This document shows, one piece after another, positions 7,840-16,272 of a stretch of DNA of 64,000 nt. This DNA comes from Salaquimonas sp041736675. GTDB taxonomy: Bacteria; Pseudomonadota; Alphaproteobacteria; Rhizobiales; Rhizobiaceae. The stretch spans positions 124,001 through 188,000 of the forward strand of contig JBGSTD010000047.1 in NCBI GenBank assembly GCA_041736675.1. Direction: 5' to 3'. Position 1 is the stretch's first letter; every line of letters begins with the position of its first letter. The position numbers and the translations under genes were made by a program. Under the pieces are notes generated by a model. That model was not told the origin of the DNA and searched no databases. It saw nothing but the letters and a program-made list of their open reading frames with translations.

Positions 7840-8972
7840 GCAGCCGCTCCTTTTGCCTTCAGCCCGCCAGCTTTTGCAGTCGGCAATACGCGGTCCACAT
7901 AGACCGCAAAGCCGATGGCTGGCACGGTCTCGCCTGAACCCAACACGGTCAAAAGGCGGTCATAACGGCCACCGCCCGCGAGCGGCTTGACCATTTGGCC
8001 GCCTCCGCGCACCTCAAAAACAAAGCCGGTATAATAATCGAGCCTGCGGCCAAAAGCGGCCTGATAGCGGATCTGGACATTTTCAAGACCGAGAGACTGG
8101 ATCGCCAATGTCCGGCGGTGAAAGTCCTCCAGCGCCTCGCCGAGCGGGATGCCTGTTTTGCGCGAAAATGACCACAGCTGCGCATTGGCCTTTGCAAGCG
8201 GCAGATCGAGACCCAGAAACATTTCGAGAATTTCGCGGTTTTCATGGGTCAGGCGCGTTGTTGCCAGTTCGGCCTTTTCCATCATGCGGGCAGCAATTTC
8301 TTCGGCGCTTCTGCCGGTCTGGGATGAAAGCCCCGCCTTTTTCATTTCACCTGCAATATAGTGAGTAACGGCATCGCGATCGGCAGCATCGAGCGCCTTT
8401 TGCAGCTTTGGCGGCAATTCGCCGTTGGCGCGTTCGCCCTTGCCCTCGAGGCGGTCAAGATCGGCCATCAACCGCGCCTTGTCACCGAAAGCGCGCACCA
8501 GCCGCTGGCGCCAGGCACCCGGCAGGCCAAGCGATTTCAACACGGCTTCAAAGACAGCCTGATCGCCGATGGATACGGTAAGCCGGCTCTTGCCGAGCAG
8601 GCGAAGGAGACCCAGGGCGTCACTCAGAGAACGGGCATCGGCCTTGAACGGGTTTCTTGCCCCGATATCCTCAATGCCCGCCTGCACAAATTCAGTCGGC
8701 TCATCAGCGCGGTGGCGAAAAACCTTGCCGACATATCCGTAGCGGGTTTTCGCCTTGCCGGTCTTGAGATGTTCGAGACACACGGGAATGGTGAACTCCG
8801 GCCGCAGGCAAAGGTCCTTGCCGTGCTGGTCGGCGGTAATGAAAATGCGGCGGCGTATATCCTCGCCCGAGGCATTGAGGATCGGGTCTGCCGGTTGCAG
8901 CAGGCCGATTTCAGCCAGCACGCATTTGTTCTGCTTCAGAAATGTTTCGATACGGGCGGTCAGTGTTGTCAT
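7836..8972 (-). CDS. hisZ: ATP phosphoribosyltransferase regulatory subunit
   Basis: 378 residues, a HisRS-like paralogue without the anticodon-binding domain. Class II motifs are visible: motif 2-like FRPEFTIPVCLEHL / KTRYGYVGKVFRHR and the C-terminal GGGRYDRLLTVLG. HisZ carries the feedback site for histidine and completes the short HisG. A strong ribosome site (GGAGGAGGT) precedes the ATG. The order hisS-hisZ-hisG on one strand is the usual rhizobial arrangement. Confidence 0.95.
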   Translation of the reverse strand: MTTLTARIETFLKQNKCVLAEIGLLQPADPILNASGEDIRRRIFITADQHGKDLCLRPEFTIPVCLEHLKTGKAKTRYGYVGKVFRHRADEPTEFVQAGIEDIGARNPFKADARSLSDALGLLRLLGKSRLTVSIGDQAVFEAVLKSLGLPGAWRQRLVRAFGDKARLMADLDRLEGKGERANGELPPKLQKALDAADRDAVTHYIAGEMKKAGLSSQTGRSAEEIAARMMEKAELATTRLTHENREILEMFLGLDLPLAKANAQLWSFSRKTGIPLGEALEDFHRRTLAIQSLGLENVQIRYQAAFGRRLDYYTGFVFEVRGGGQMVKPLAGGGRYDRLLTVLGSGETVPAIGFAVYVDRVLPTAKAGGLKAKGAAA

Positions 8973-9030
8973 TGAAGTAGCTTACCTCCTCCTTGTGTGG
9001 AGGGGCTGAATGTTGGAAAATCATGCGGGT

Positions 9031-9206
9031 TATACCCCCCTCTGTCACTTCGTGACATCTCCCCCCAAGGGTGGAGATACCCGGACGCAGGATTTCGGTT
9101 TAACCAAAACTCAGACCAAGTATAGTTTTCACTTGGGGCAAAATGGAGCGCCTTGCGAATCTCCACCCTTGGGGGGAGATGTCCGACAGGACAGAGGGGG
9201 GTTGGA
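9031..9206. repeat. Large inverted repeat between hisS and hisZ
   Basis: The left arm (9031-9078, ACCCCCCTCTGTC...CATCTCCCCCCAAGGGTGGAGAT) is the reverse complement of the right arm (9159-9206, ATCTCCACCCTTGGGGGGAGATG...GACAGAGGGGGGT), with about 80 bases between. It is of the rhizobial intergenic type. The right arm ends directly against the hisS stop codon (9207-9209). Confidence 0.8.
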
Positions 9207-10910
9207 TTACCCATCCTGCTCGACCTTTTGGGCATGGAGCAGGCGCTGGACTTCGACGACCAGATCCTCTTCAGAGATTTCGAACTGGCCAGGGCGGCTT
9301 TCACGCCATTCCTCGTTCGATTCAATCGCGGCAGCCTGTTTGCGGCCCTCGATCATGTCCTTGATCTGGAGCTTCGGTGTCGCGTTGCCCTTTTCATCAA
9401 CCGCGTTTCTTTCATCCGCTCCCTGGATGATCACAATCGGGCAATCGCGGCGGTCGGCATATTTCAGCTGATTGCCGAATTTCTTCCAGTTGCCCTGATA
9501 CATTTCGGCGCGGATGCCGGCTTGGCGCAACTGCTGAACATAGGACTGGTATCTGCCCATGGCTTCGATATCGCCGTCCATCACGGTGACAAGAACCGGC
9601 GCAATCACGTCGGCACCCTGAAGCTTACCGAGGTTTTTAAGCGCGGTCATGAGCCGTGAAACGCCGATGGAAAATCCGGTGGCGGGAACATCCTGACCCG
9701 TAAAACGCTTGACGAGACCGTCATAACGCCCGCCGCCGCCAACGGAGCCGAACTGGACCTTTTCGCCCTTTTCATTGGTGACCGGGAAAGTCAACTCAGC
9801 TTCGTAGACCATGCCGGTGTAGTATTCGAGACCGCGGACGCAGGAGATATCCACCTTGATACGATCTACTGCGTAACCGGCCTTTTCAACTAAGCCCGCT
9901 AAATTTGACAGTTCGATTACGCCATCTCTAAATTTCTTATTGATTGTGACGTTATGCGTTCGAAGTTGATTTACAAAATTTGAAGATGATTTAGGATTTT
10001 GTACTTCACTTTCCCATATTGAACGGATCATTTCATACAGGTCTTCTACAGTTATCGAAACTTCTAAATCTTCCGGATCATCTCTATCCATTTCGTCATA
10101 ATTTTTCTTGAATTCATTGTAATCGCCTGGTGGTTTTGCGAAGAGGTATGACATCCACTGCGTTTCATAAATTTTAGTCACTACTGAAATTTGCTCTTTA
10201 TCAAGCTTAGCTCCAAGCGTGAAATCTCCACTCTCATCTATTCTACCGTCTCCGAGAAGGCGTTCAACGCCCCGAGTCCCCAGCCGGTCTAGCTTATCAA
10301 TAGCTCGCAGTACCATGAGTCGCCGCTCGGAATTTTCATCACCGCCAAGGCCGATGGCCTCCATCACGCCGTCGAGCACCTTGCGGTTGTTCACCCGGAT
10401 CACATAGTCGCCGCGCGCAATGCCAAGGGCTTCCATGACATCGGCCATCATCATGCACATTTCAGCATCCGCCTGTACGCCGGGAGCGCCGACGGTATCT
10501 GCATCAAACTGCATGAACTGGCGGAAACGGCCCGGGCCTGGCTTTTCATTCCTGAACACCCAACCATTGCGGTAGGTGCGGTATGGCAGTTGAATTTCGT
10601 TGATATTCTCGGCGACATGGCGGGCGAGCGGCGCGGTGAGGTCGTAGCGCAGGCTCATCCACTGGTCGTCGTCATCGGTGAGTGAAAACACGCCCTCATT
10701 GGGACGGTCGGCATCGGGCAGGAACTTTCCGAGCGCGTCGGTATATTCAAACATCGGCGTTTCGACCGGATCAAAACCATAACGCTCATAGACCTCGCGG
10801 ATTTTGGCAACCATCATATCGGTGGCGCGAATATCGTCGGGTGAACGGTCGACAAAACCGCGTGGCAGGCGGGCGCGCAGCTTTTGCGGTTTGCTGGTTT
10901 TTTTGGACAT
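9207..10910 (-). CDS. hisS: Histidyl-tRNA synthetase, long form with AT-rich central segment
   Basis: 567 residues from ATG 10910 (MSKKTSKPQKLRARLPRGFVD); the open frame runs 105 codons further upstream, but that part is unlike HisRS. Class II motifs: motif 2 at YRTYRNGWVFRNEKPGPGRFRQF, the HisA signature RGLEYYTGMVYEAEL, motif 3-like GGGGRYDGLVKRF near residue 420, then the anticodon-binding domain. It charges tRNA-His. As I recall, rhizobial relatives have about 500 residues, so this one is some 65 longer. The extra length lies in residues ~197-340 (bases ~9893-10322), where hand counting gives 131 GC in 360 bases (36%) for 9901-10260 against 35 of 60 (58%) on either side. This suggests import of a foreign insertion-domain segment. 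Confidence 0.95.
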   Translation of the reverse strand: MSKKTSKPQKLRARLPRGFVDRSPDDIRATDMMVAKIREVYERYGFDPVETPMFEYTDALGKFLPDADRPNEGVFSLTDDDDQWMSLRYDLTAPLARHVAENINEIQLPYRTYRNGWVFRNEKPGPGRFRQFMQFDADTVGAPGVQADAEMCMMMADVMEALGIARGDYVIRVNNRKVLDGVMEAIGLGGDENSERRLMVLRAIDKLDRLGTRGVERLLGDGRIDESGDFTLGAKLDKEQISVVTKIYETQWMSYLFAKPPGDYNEFKKNYDEMDRDDPEDLEVSITVEDLYEMIRSIWESEVQNPKSSSNFVNQLRTHNVTINKKFRDGVIELSNLAGLVEKAGYAVDRIKVDISCVRGLEYYTGMVYEAELTFPVTNEKGEKVQFGSVGGGGRYDGLVKRFTGQDVPATGFSIGVSRLMTALKNLGKLQGADVIAPVLVTVMDGDIEAMGRYQSYVQQLRQAGIRAEMYQGNWKKFGNQLKYADRRDCPIVIIQGADERNAVDEKGNATPKLQIKDMIEGRKQAAAIESNEEWRESRPGQFEISEEDLVVEVQRLLHAQKVEQDG

Positions 10911-11036
10911 AATACCGACCCATGAAAGAGGATGTGCAATTGGCCCCGTTCCTAGACAATCTAAACGTTTGCGGCAAGCTATTTGCGCCATATCACCACA
11001 CTTGCACCTGAACGCGGCGGCTCCTATATTCAACAA

Positions 11037-11390
11037 ATGAGATGTCTGAAGCCGATCCTTTTTGTTCTTGCCCTTGCCGGCTTGCTGTTCGTGCCGCAGA
11101 TGCGGGTCGGGCATACTGAAACAAGCGGCCAGAGCCACGCGTCTCACCAGCCACCATGCGAAATGAAAAACTTGTCTGCGCCGGAAAATGCTTCGCCGTG
11201 TAACGGCGGGATGCATGATCATCATGGCGGAAACGCTGCGTCAGATTTCCACTGCCAGTCTTGTTTCATGATATTTGTTGCAAGTATCAGTTCGGACGGC
11301 GCAGCAGCCCATCAAAAACATGAACCGGTCCAACATCCGCTATTCGTTGCGACGCACCTTCCACCGCAACTTCGCCCGCCCAGCGCCTGA
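11037..11390 (+). CDS. Small secreted His/Cys-rich protein, probably metal-related
   Basis: 117 residues from ATG 11037 (MRCLKPILFVLALAGLLFVP), giving a signal peptide; the frame is open a further 18 codons upstream. The mature part is rich in His, Cys and Met (PPCEMKN, NGGMHDHHGG, DFHCQSCFM) and ends in a Pro-rich RPPSA tail, like DUF2946-type small proteins often found near copper genes. It lies 78 bp before a DUF305 gene, a family also linked to copper. I infer a periplasmic copper role. It diverges from hisS. Confidence 0.55.
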   Translation: MRCLKPILFVLALAGLLFVPQMRVGHTETSGQSHASHQPPCEMKNLSAPENASPCNGGMHDHHGGNAASDFHCQSCFMIFVASISSDGAAAHQKHEPVQHPLFVATHLPPQLRPPSA

Positions 11391-11468
11391 ATTTCCCTTT
11401 TATTGAACGAATAATCCGGAGAGCAATCTGTCCGGCGATTTGAACTCATGAAAACAGGAAATTCAATC

Positions 11469-11873
11469 ATGAAAAAAACTTCAATCTTAACTGCCTCAAG
11501 CCTTGCGGGAGCCATTGCTCTTGCTGCCTTTACCCTTTCGGGAAACAACGCCTCCGGCCAGAAGATGCCCATGAACCATCAGGGAATGGCTGGAATGGGA
11601 ACACCCAAGGGAGACCAGAGCCCATCGAGCGCTGCCTATGCCGAGGCGAACGCCAAGATGCATGCCGGTATGGATATCGAGTTTACCGGTGATGCCGATG
11701 TCGATTTTGCCGCAGGCATGATTCCCCATCACGAAGGAGCTGTGGCAATGGCCAAAATAGTCCTTGAACACGGAGACGACCCGGAAATTCGCAAGCTGGC
11801 GGAAGCAGTTGTTGCCGCGCAGGAGAGCGAAATCGTCTTCATGCGGGAATGGCTTGCCAAGAACGCCAAATAG
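11469..11873 (+). CDS. DUF305-family periplasmic protein
   Basis: 134 residues from ATG 11469, preferred over ATG 11448 because AGGAAATTCAATC gives a ribosome site and a signal peptide (MKKTSILTASSLAGAIALAAF) begins there. The DUF305 core is clear: DVDFAAGMIPHHEGAVAMAKIVLEHGDDPEIRKLAEAVVAAQESEIVFMREWL. The MIPHH motif and Met/His-rich N-terminus (MPMNHQGMAGMGT) suit metal binding; some relatives (CopM) bind copper. It is probably co-transcribed with the His-rich gene upstream. Confidence 0.9.
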   Translation: MKKTSILTASSLAGAIALAAFTLSGNNASGQKMPMNHQGMAGMGTPKGDQSPSSAAYAEANAKMHAGMDIEFTGDADVDFAAGMIPHHEGAVAMAKIVLEHGDDPEIRKLAEAVVAAQESEIVFMREWLAKNAK

Positions 11874-11914
11874 GCGAGGCAAAATGATGCTGTCCAAAGG
11901 GCAGCCATAAAAGA

Positions 11915-11945
11915 GGCGATTGCAACCAAGTCTGTTGCAGTCGCC
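11915..11945. terminator. Stem-loop between DUF305 and BA14K genes
   Basis: GGCGATTGCAAC (11915-11926) pairs with GTTGCAGTCGCC (11934-11945) with one mismatch around a 7-base loop, between convergent genes. There is no long T-run, so termination is likely but not certain. Confidence 0.5.
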
Positions 11946-11947
11946 GC

Positions 11948-12349
11948 TTAATTCTTGTCAGCGAAAAAGGGCGAAAAGCACGTGGCCCGGTTTCCGAAAA
12001 ACGTCACGAACGAATTATCTGAAATGCGGTAGCTGCCATACTGGTGGGCGCACCAGGCGTAGTGTCTTGACGAAATGCCTCCGCGCTCCTGCCCCTCAAG
12101 ATCAAGCGACTTTGCCCCTCCCAGCATTTGGCTGACAATGCCGGTATTGGGATTGTACTTGTCCCTCGCATCGCGCTGCTGTTCGTTTAAATGCCGACCA
12201 CCCGCCAATGTGAGTTGTGCATCAGCGGACAAACTGCCTGAAATCACGGGAGCAGGCATCAGGGCGGCAGCGTGGGAAACTGCCGCGCTACCAGTCATGA
12301 GTATTGCAGCGGTTAGAAAGCCTACTGCCATTTTTCTCATTTTCATCAT
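11948..12349 (-). CDS. BA14K-family secreted protein
   Basis: 133 residues from ATG 12349, chosen because GGAG lies six bases upstream and a signal peptide follows (MMKMRKMAVGFLTAAILMTGSAAVSHA). The C-terminus has the BA14K signature: YAWCAHQYGSYRISDNSFVTFFGNR then CFSPF. BA14K proteins were described as immunoreactive 14-kDa Brucella proteins; their role is not settled. A second family member lies at 13977-14417. Confidence 0.85.
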   Translation of the reverse strand: MMKMRKMAVGFLTAAILMTGSAAVSHAAALMPAPVISGSLSADAQLTLAGGRHLNEQQRDARDKYNPNTGIVSQMLGGAKSLDLEGQERGGISSRHYAWCAHQYGSYRISDNSFVTFFGNRATCFSPFFADKN

Positions 12350-12461
12350 CGTGCGCTCCAATTTTGCCATGGCAATTTTTTGTTTCACATTTAAAGTAAG
12401 AACTTGATTGAAAAATTCAATCCGAAAATGCCCATATTGCCCTACATTCCGGAATGATGAA

Positions 12462-13016
12462 GTGAACCTGCCGCAACTGCATCTGTTTGACACGCCACTT
12501 GGCCGCTGTGGCATCGCCTGGGGTGAAAACGGAATTCTGTCCGTCACTTTTCCAGAGGCGAGCGACGCATTGAGTCGCGAACGCTTGAGACGGCGTGCGT
12601 CCGATGCCATAGACTGCGCCGATGTGCCGGAAGAAATCCAGCCTGTAATTTCAGGCATAAGACGGTTGATGCAGGGTGAAAACGAGACATTTTCCGAGGC
12701 AAGACTGGACTATCGAGGTATAGGAGCCTTTGAATTGCAGGTCTATCAACTCTCGCAGGCTATCCCGCCCGGGCAAACCCGCACTTACGGCGATCTGGCA
12801 AAGGAAATGGGCGATGTTGCCTATTCCCAGCGTGTCGGTCAGAGCCTTGGACGCAATCCGTTCCCGATTATCGTCCCTTGCCACCGGATTGTCGGGGCAG
12901 GAAACAAGATGACCGGATTTTCAGCGCCGGGCGGAATTGAAACAAAGCGCGCCCTTTTGAAAATCGAAGGTGCAATCGGACCGGATCTTTTTGATCTGGC
13001 TGCCAAAGAGAAGTAG
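12462..13016 (+). CDS. ogt: Methylated-DNA-[protein]-cysteine S-methyltransferase
   Basis: 184 residues from GTG 12462 (VNLPQLHLFDTPLGRCGIAW), preceded by GGAATGATGAA; only a TTG at 12408 lies further up in frame. The alkyltransferase active site IIVPCHRIVG is present, with the helix-turn-helix segment YQLSQAIPPGQTRTYGDLAKEMG before it and GGIETKRALLKIEG after. It repairs O6-alkylguanine by irreversible transfer to the PCHR cysteine. Two bases separate its stop from the next gene, so they are co-transcribed. Confidence 0.92.
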   Translation: MNLPQLHLFDTPLGRCGIAWGENGILSVTFPEASDALSRERLRRRASDAIDCADVPEEIQPVISGIRRLMQGENETFSEARLDYRGIGAFELQVYQLSQAIPPGQTRTYGDLAKEMGDVAYSQRVGQSLGRNPFPIIVPCHRIVGAGNKMTGFSAPGGIETKRALLKIEGAIGPDLFDLAAKEK

Positions 13017-13018
13017 TC

Positions 13019-13954
13019 ATGGCTGCAACCACCACGCAAACTCTGCCAGCACAGACATCGACGGCAAATGGGGCCATTCTGGTTTTTGCAGCGGCAATAG
13101 TCTGGAGCCTTGGCGGGTTGCTGGCGCGTCTTGCGGCGGTTGATGATCCATGGATTTTAGTGTTCTGGCGAACGGCGACTGCAAGTCTCTTCCTTCTTGG
13201 CATCATGCTATGGCAGGAAGGCCCGCGCGGCACGTGGAAGATGATCGACGAAATGGGTTGGCCGGGGCTTGCCGTGGGCGCCTGTTTTGCAATCGCTTCA
13301 ACCTGTTTTGTCGTGGCACTTCAATATACCACAGTTGCAAACATTCTGCTGATGCAGGCTGGTGTGCCACTCCTCGCTGCCGCGATGGCATTCATTCTTT
13401 TCCGTGAACCGATACGCCTTGTGACCTGGATTGCGATTGTTTGTGTAATTTGTGGTGTGGCGATCATGGTGTCGGATTCTTTCACCGGCAAGGTTTCACC
13501 GATCGGCGACGGGTTGTCCCTGCTGATTGCGCGCTCCTTTGCGACAGCGACCATTATCACACGCCGCTTTTCACATTTGCGGATGACACCTGCGGTGTTT
13601 TTCGGTGCCGCCATGGGATGGCTTGCATCCGTCTTCATGGTTCAGGATATTGTGCCGCAACTGGCGCTGCCACCTGCAACGCTGGCGATCATCTTTGTTT
13701 TCGGCATTTCGCTCGGGCTTGGCATGTTGCTGTTTTCACTCGGGGCAAAACGCATTCCATCTTCCTATGCGGCATTGCTGGGAACCGCAGAAACCGTGGC
13801 AGGACCGATATGGGTCTGGGTATTTCTTGATGAAACACCAGCAACAAGAACCCTGATCGGCGGCGGGTTCATCCTCGCCTCGATCATCGGGTATCTCGTC
13901 TGGCAAATTGCTGACAACCGTAAAATCCAGCGCATTGCCCCAACACCGAACTGA
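13019..13954 (+). CDS. EamA/DMT-family transporter
   Basis: 311 residues with ten predicted membrane segments in two EamA halves. Typical motifs are AAAIVWSLGGLLARLAAVDDPWILVFWRTATASLFL in the first half and AALLGTAETVAGPIWVWVFLDETP near the end of the second. Drug/metabolite transporters export small metabolites across the inner membrane; the substrate cannot be predicted here. It follows ogt by two bases. Confidence 0.9.
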   Translation: MAATTTQTLPAQTSTANGAILVFAAAIVWSLGGLLARLAAVDDPWILVFWRTATASLFLLGIMLWQEGPRGTWKMIDEMGWPGLAVGACFAIASTCFVVALQYTTVANILLMQAGVPLLAAAMAFILFREPIRLVTWIAIVCVICGVAIMVSDSFTGKVSPIGDGLSLLIARSFATATIITRRFSHLRMTPAVFFGAAMGWLASVFMVQDIVPQLALPPATLAIIFVFGISLGLGMLLFSLGAKRIPSSYAALLGTAETVAGPIWVWVFLDETPATRTLIGGGFILASIIGYLVWQIADNRKIQRIAPTPN

Positions 13955-13976
13955 GTGCCACCATCAAACCGATTGG

Positions 13977-14417
13977 TTATCGGAAATAGGGCGAAATGCA
14001 TTGCCTGCGATTACCGACATATGGCTGGAATGTATTGTCATAGGCACGATAGGACCGGTACCTACGAACACACCAGCGATAGTGGGAGCTCGGCATCACA
14101 TATCTGTCGCGCCTTAACTCGTTGGCAATGATGCCGCCGATGATCAGGCCGGGAACAATATATCTGCCCCTGTCACGATAATGGCGGCGCTGATTGTGAT
14201 GACGAAAATGCCTGTTGTGATGGCGGATGCCGCCATGCCTGATGATGCGGTATCGCCTTGGAGCCACTTCCTGGCCAACCATCTGGCTGCTGATCTGTGT
14301 TTGCAGCAAGGTTGCCGGGTTAATTGCCCGCAGGGATTCGGCATTGGCTGTGGCGGGCATACCGCATGCAATTGCTGTTGCGGCCACAAGGCCTCTTACC
14401 AGTTTTTCTGTAAACAT
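13977..14417 (-). CDS. BA14K-family secreted protein, His/Arg-rich
   Basis: 146 residues. A signal peptide (MFTEKLVRGLVAATAIACGMPATANA) is followed by a strongly basic His/Arg stretch (GGIRHHNRHFRHHNQRRHYRDRG), a hydrophobic Gly-rich helix (YIVPGLIIGGIIANEL), and the BA14K motif YRWCVRRYRSYRAYDNTFQPYVG then CISPYF. This is the usual BA14K order: glycine-zipper helix, then Cys-Trp motif. The His/Arg stretch could bind metal or acidic polymer. It is convergent with the EamA gene. Confidence 0.88.
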   Translation of the reverse strand: MFTEKLVRGLVAATAIACGMPATANAESLRAINPATLLQTQISSQMVGQEVAPRRYRIIRHGGIRHHNRHFRHHNQRRHYRDRGRYIVPGLIIGGIIANELRRDRYVMPSSHYRWCVRRYRSYRAYDNTFQPYVGNRRQCISPYFR

Positions 14418-14551
14418 TTGCTGTTCCTCTTGTTTTTGCTCTGATTACAATGAAGGGCTGTCGCCACTTCAAATGCAGTCTTCTTGGACAAGGGAATGCT
14501 TGCCAGGCCAACAAGGTTCCATAAATTCTGCTTTGTTTGGTATAAAACCGA

Positions 14552-15196
14552 TCAGTCCTTTTTGACCGGTCGCACCAATGCCATTCGCTTTGCCTCTGTG
14601 ACCTGGCGGCAATAGCAACCGTCCATATGGTCATTGACCAACCCCATGGCCTGCATGAAAGCGTACACGGTCGTCGGCCCGACAAAGGACCAGCCGCGCT
14701 TTTTCAGATCCTTTGAAATTGCCTTGGAAATTTCGCTCATGGTATTGGCATAAGCCCATTCGATTGTCATTTTTTCAGGGCGCTGGGCAGGCTTCGGCTC
14801 ATGGCCCCAAAAATAGGCTGCAAGGGAGCCAAACTCTTTTTGCAATTCCATCGCCCGCTTGGCATTGTTGATCGAGGAAACAATCTTTCCCCGGTGGCGC
14901 ACAATTCCAGCATCCTGAACAAGTCGTTCAATGTCCTTCTCGCCAAAGGAGGCGACCGTTGGAATATCAAAACCAGCAAATGCCTTGCGGAAATTTTCGC
15001 GCTTGCGAAGTATGGTCAGCCAGGAAAGTCCCGATTGAAAACCCTCAAGGCAAATCTTTTCGAACAATCGGGTATCATCGGTTACCGGATGGCCCCATTC
15101 ATTGTCGTGATATTCAAGATACCCTTCAATATTGCCATGCCACCAGCAACGGGTTTTTCCATCTTCCCCAAGGAGCAGTCCGGTTTTTTCTATCAT
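14552..15196 (-). CDS. tag: DNA-3-methyladenine glycosylase I
   Basis: 214 residues from ATG 15196 (MIEKTGLLLGEDGKTRCWW), chosen for the GGAAG eight bases upstream rather than an earlier in-frame start. It aligns by eye with E. coli Tag: YHDNEWGHPVTDDTRLFEKICLEGFQSGLSWLTILRKRE, LVQDAGIVRHRGKI and GLVNDHMDGCYC. The Zn-binding Cys/His set (C near 17, H and two Cys near the end) is kept. It removes 3-methyladenine from alkylated DNA, complementing the nearby alkyltransferase. Confidence 0.95.
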   Translation of the reverse strand: MIEKTGLLLGEDGKTRCWWHGNIEGYLEYHDNEWGHPVTDDTRLFEKICLEGFQSGLSWLTILRKRENFRKAFAGFDIPTVASFGEKDIERLVQDAGIVRHRGKIVSSINNAKRAMELQKEFGSLAAYFWGHEPKPAQRPEKMTIEWAYANTMSEISKAISKDLKKRGWSFVGPTTVYAFMQAMGLVNDHMDGCYCRQVTEAKRMALVRPVKKD

Positions 15197-15346
15197 CTTG
15201 CCACTTCCGTTCGGTACCCTTTTTTGTTTATGCCGTGAATCAGGCAAGAAAACCATATTCGCGGATTCGATAGAAGCATGAAAAAAATCTTTTCCGAATT
15301 GCAACAGTCTGGCATAGCATCATGCTACCCTGAATCGGAAAACCGA

Positions 15347-16078
15347 ATGCAAATTTCCAGTCCCAATTCATTTAAGCAGCTGTTTGTTACATTGCTCCTT
15401 TTGCTGGTTTTTTCCGGCTGCCCCTCCAAAAGCTTTGCAGCCTCTGACAGTGAAATAATACGCGGTTTCAATTTGACTGTGTTTGGAGCCGAGTTTGCGC
15501 CATTTGGTATTCAGTCGCGATATATCCGCAAGTTTAGTGGCCCGGTCCGCTTCAAAATCCACAACTACGCCAAGGTAAACCGCGAAGGCAAAGTTTCGAA
15601 TTTTATCAGATCGTTGAATGGAAAAATCAGGGGGCTTAATGCTGTCACCACACAAAATGCCACGTCAGCAAACTTCAATATCTATGTGGTGGATCGCGCC
15701 GACTATATAAAAATTGCACGGGAAAAGATTTACCGCCGCAATACAGCGACAATTCCCGGTAAATGCTTGGTACGGTCCGTTTTTTCGCGTGCCGGAATTG
15801 TTCGCTCTGATGCGATCATCGTTTCAGACGGCGGTGAAGCCTTGTTTCAGCGGTGTCTGGTTGAGGAAATATTGCAGGGGCTTGGGCCTCTGAATGAAGA
15901 CCAGAGCCTAAGCGAAAGCATGTTCAATGACAGATCGCGACACATAAACCTGACAAGTTTCGACCGAACAATACTCAGCATGCTTTACGATACCCGCATC
16001 AAGAACGGTGCTTCAATCGAGGCCGTACAGAAAATTCTGCCCAATGTTCTTGCAGATGTGAAGAAGCGTTTTCGTTAG
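15347..16078 (+). CDS. DUF2927 lipoprotein
   Basis: 243 residues from ATG 15347; an earlier in-frame ATG at 15278 would put 23 residues before the signal peptide. The signal (MQISSPNSFKQLFVTLLLLLVFSGC) ends in a lipobox-like FSGC, suggesting lipidation. The DUF2927 core follows: FGAEFAPFGIQSRYIRKFSGPVRFKI, a central RCLVEEILQGLGPLNED where related families have a metalloprotease-like helix, SMFNDRS, and FDRTILSMLYDTRIKNGAS. The HExxH-like motif is replaced by VEEILQGL, so no catalytic site is evident. Role unknown; probably periplasmic. Confidence 0.75.
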   Translation: MQISSPNSFKQLFVTLLLLLVFSGCPSKSFAASDSEIIRGFNLTVFGAEFAPFGIQSRYIRKFSGPVRFKIHNYAKVNREGKVSNFIRSLNGKIRGLNAVTTQNATSANFNIYVVDRADYIKIAREKIYRRNTATIPGKCLVRSVFSRAGIVRSDAIIVSDGGEALFQRCLVEEILQGLGPLNEDQSLSESMFNDRSRHINLTSFDRTILSMLYDTRIKNGASIEAVQKILPNVLADVKKRFR

Positions 16079-16090
16079 AAAACAACCCGA

Positions 16091-16105
16091 TTAACAATCT
16101 GTTAA
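16091..16105 (+). promoter_or_regulatory. CtrA-type site upstream of L,D-transpeptidase gene
   Basis: TTAA-CAATCTG-TTAA, an exact TTAA-N7-TTAA match to the CtrA consensus, 168 bp before the first L,D-transpeptidase start. CtrA is the cell-cycle response regulator of alphaproteobacteria. Confidence 0.6.
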
Positions 16106-16272
16106 CCGTGAGGGTAAACCCGGCGGTTACCATAAATCATTCAAATTTTACAAATCCTGTTCAGATTCATACTTCAGTTGCTCATTGGCTCCAAGATGAC
16201 ATCTGGCATTGCGGCAACCTTACTTTTTTCCGGCCGTACCATGCTTTGTGCAATCAATGTAGTGAGTATTCC

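Noticed and set aside
10911..11225. 105-codon extension of hisS
   Set aside because: It overlaps the divergent His-rich gene and its promoter and does not resemble HisRS.
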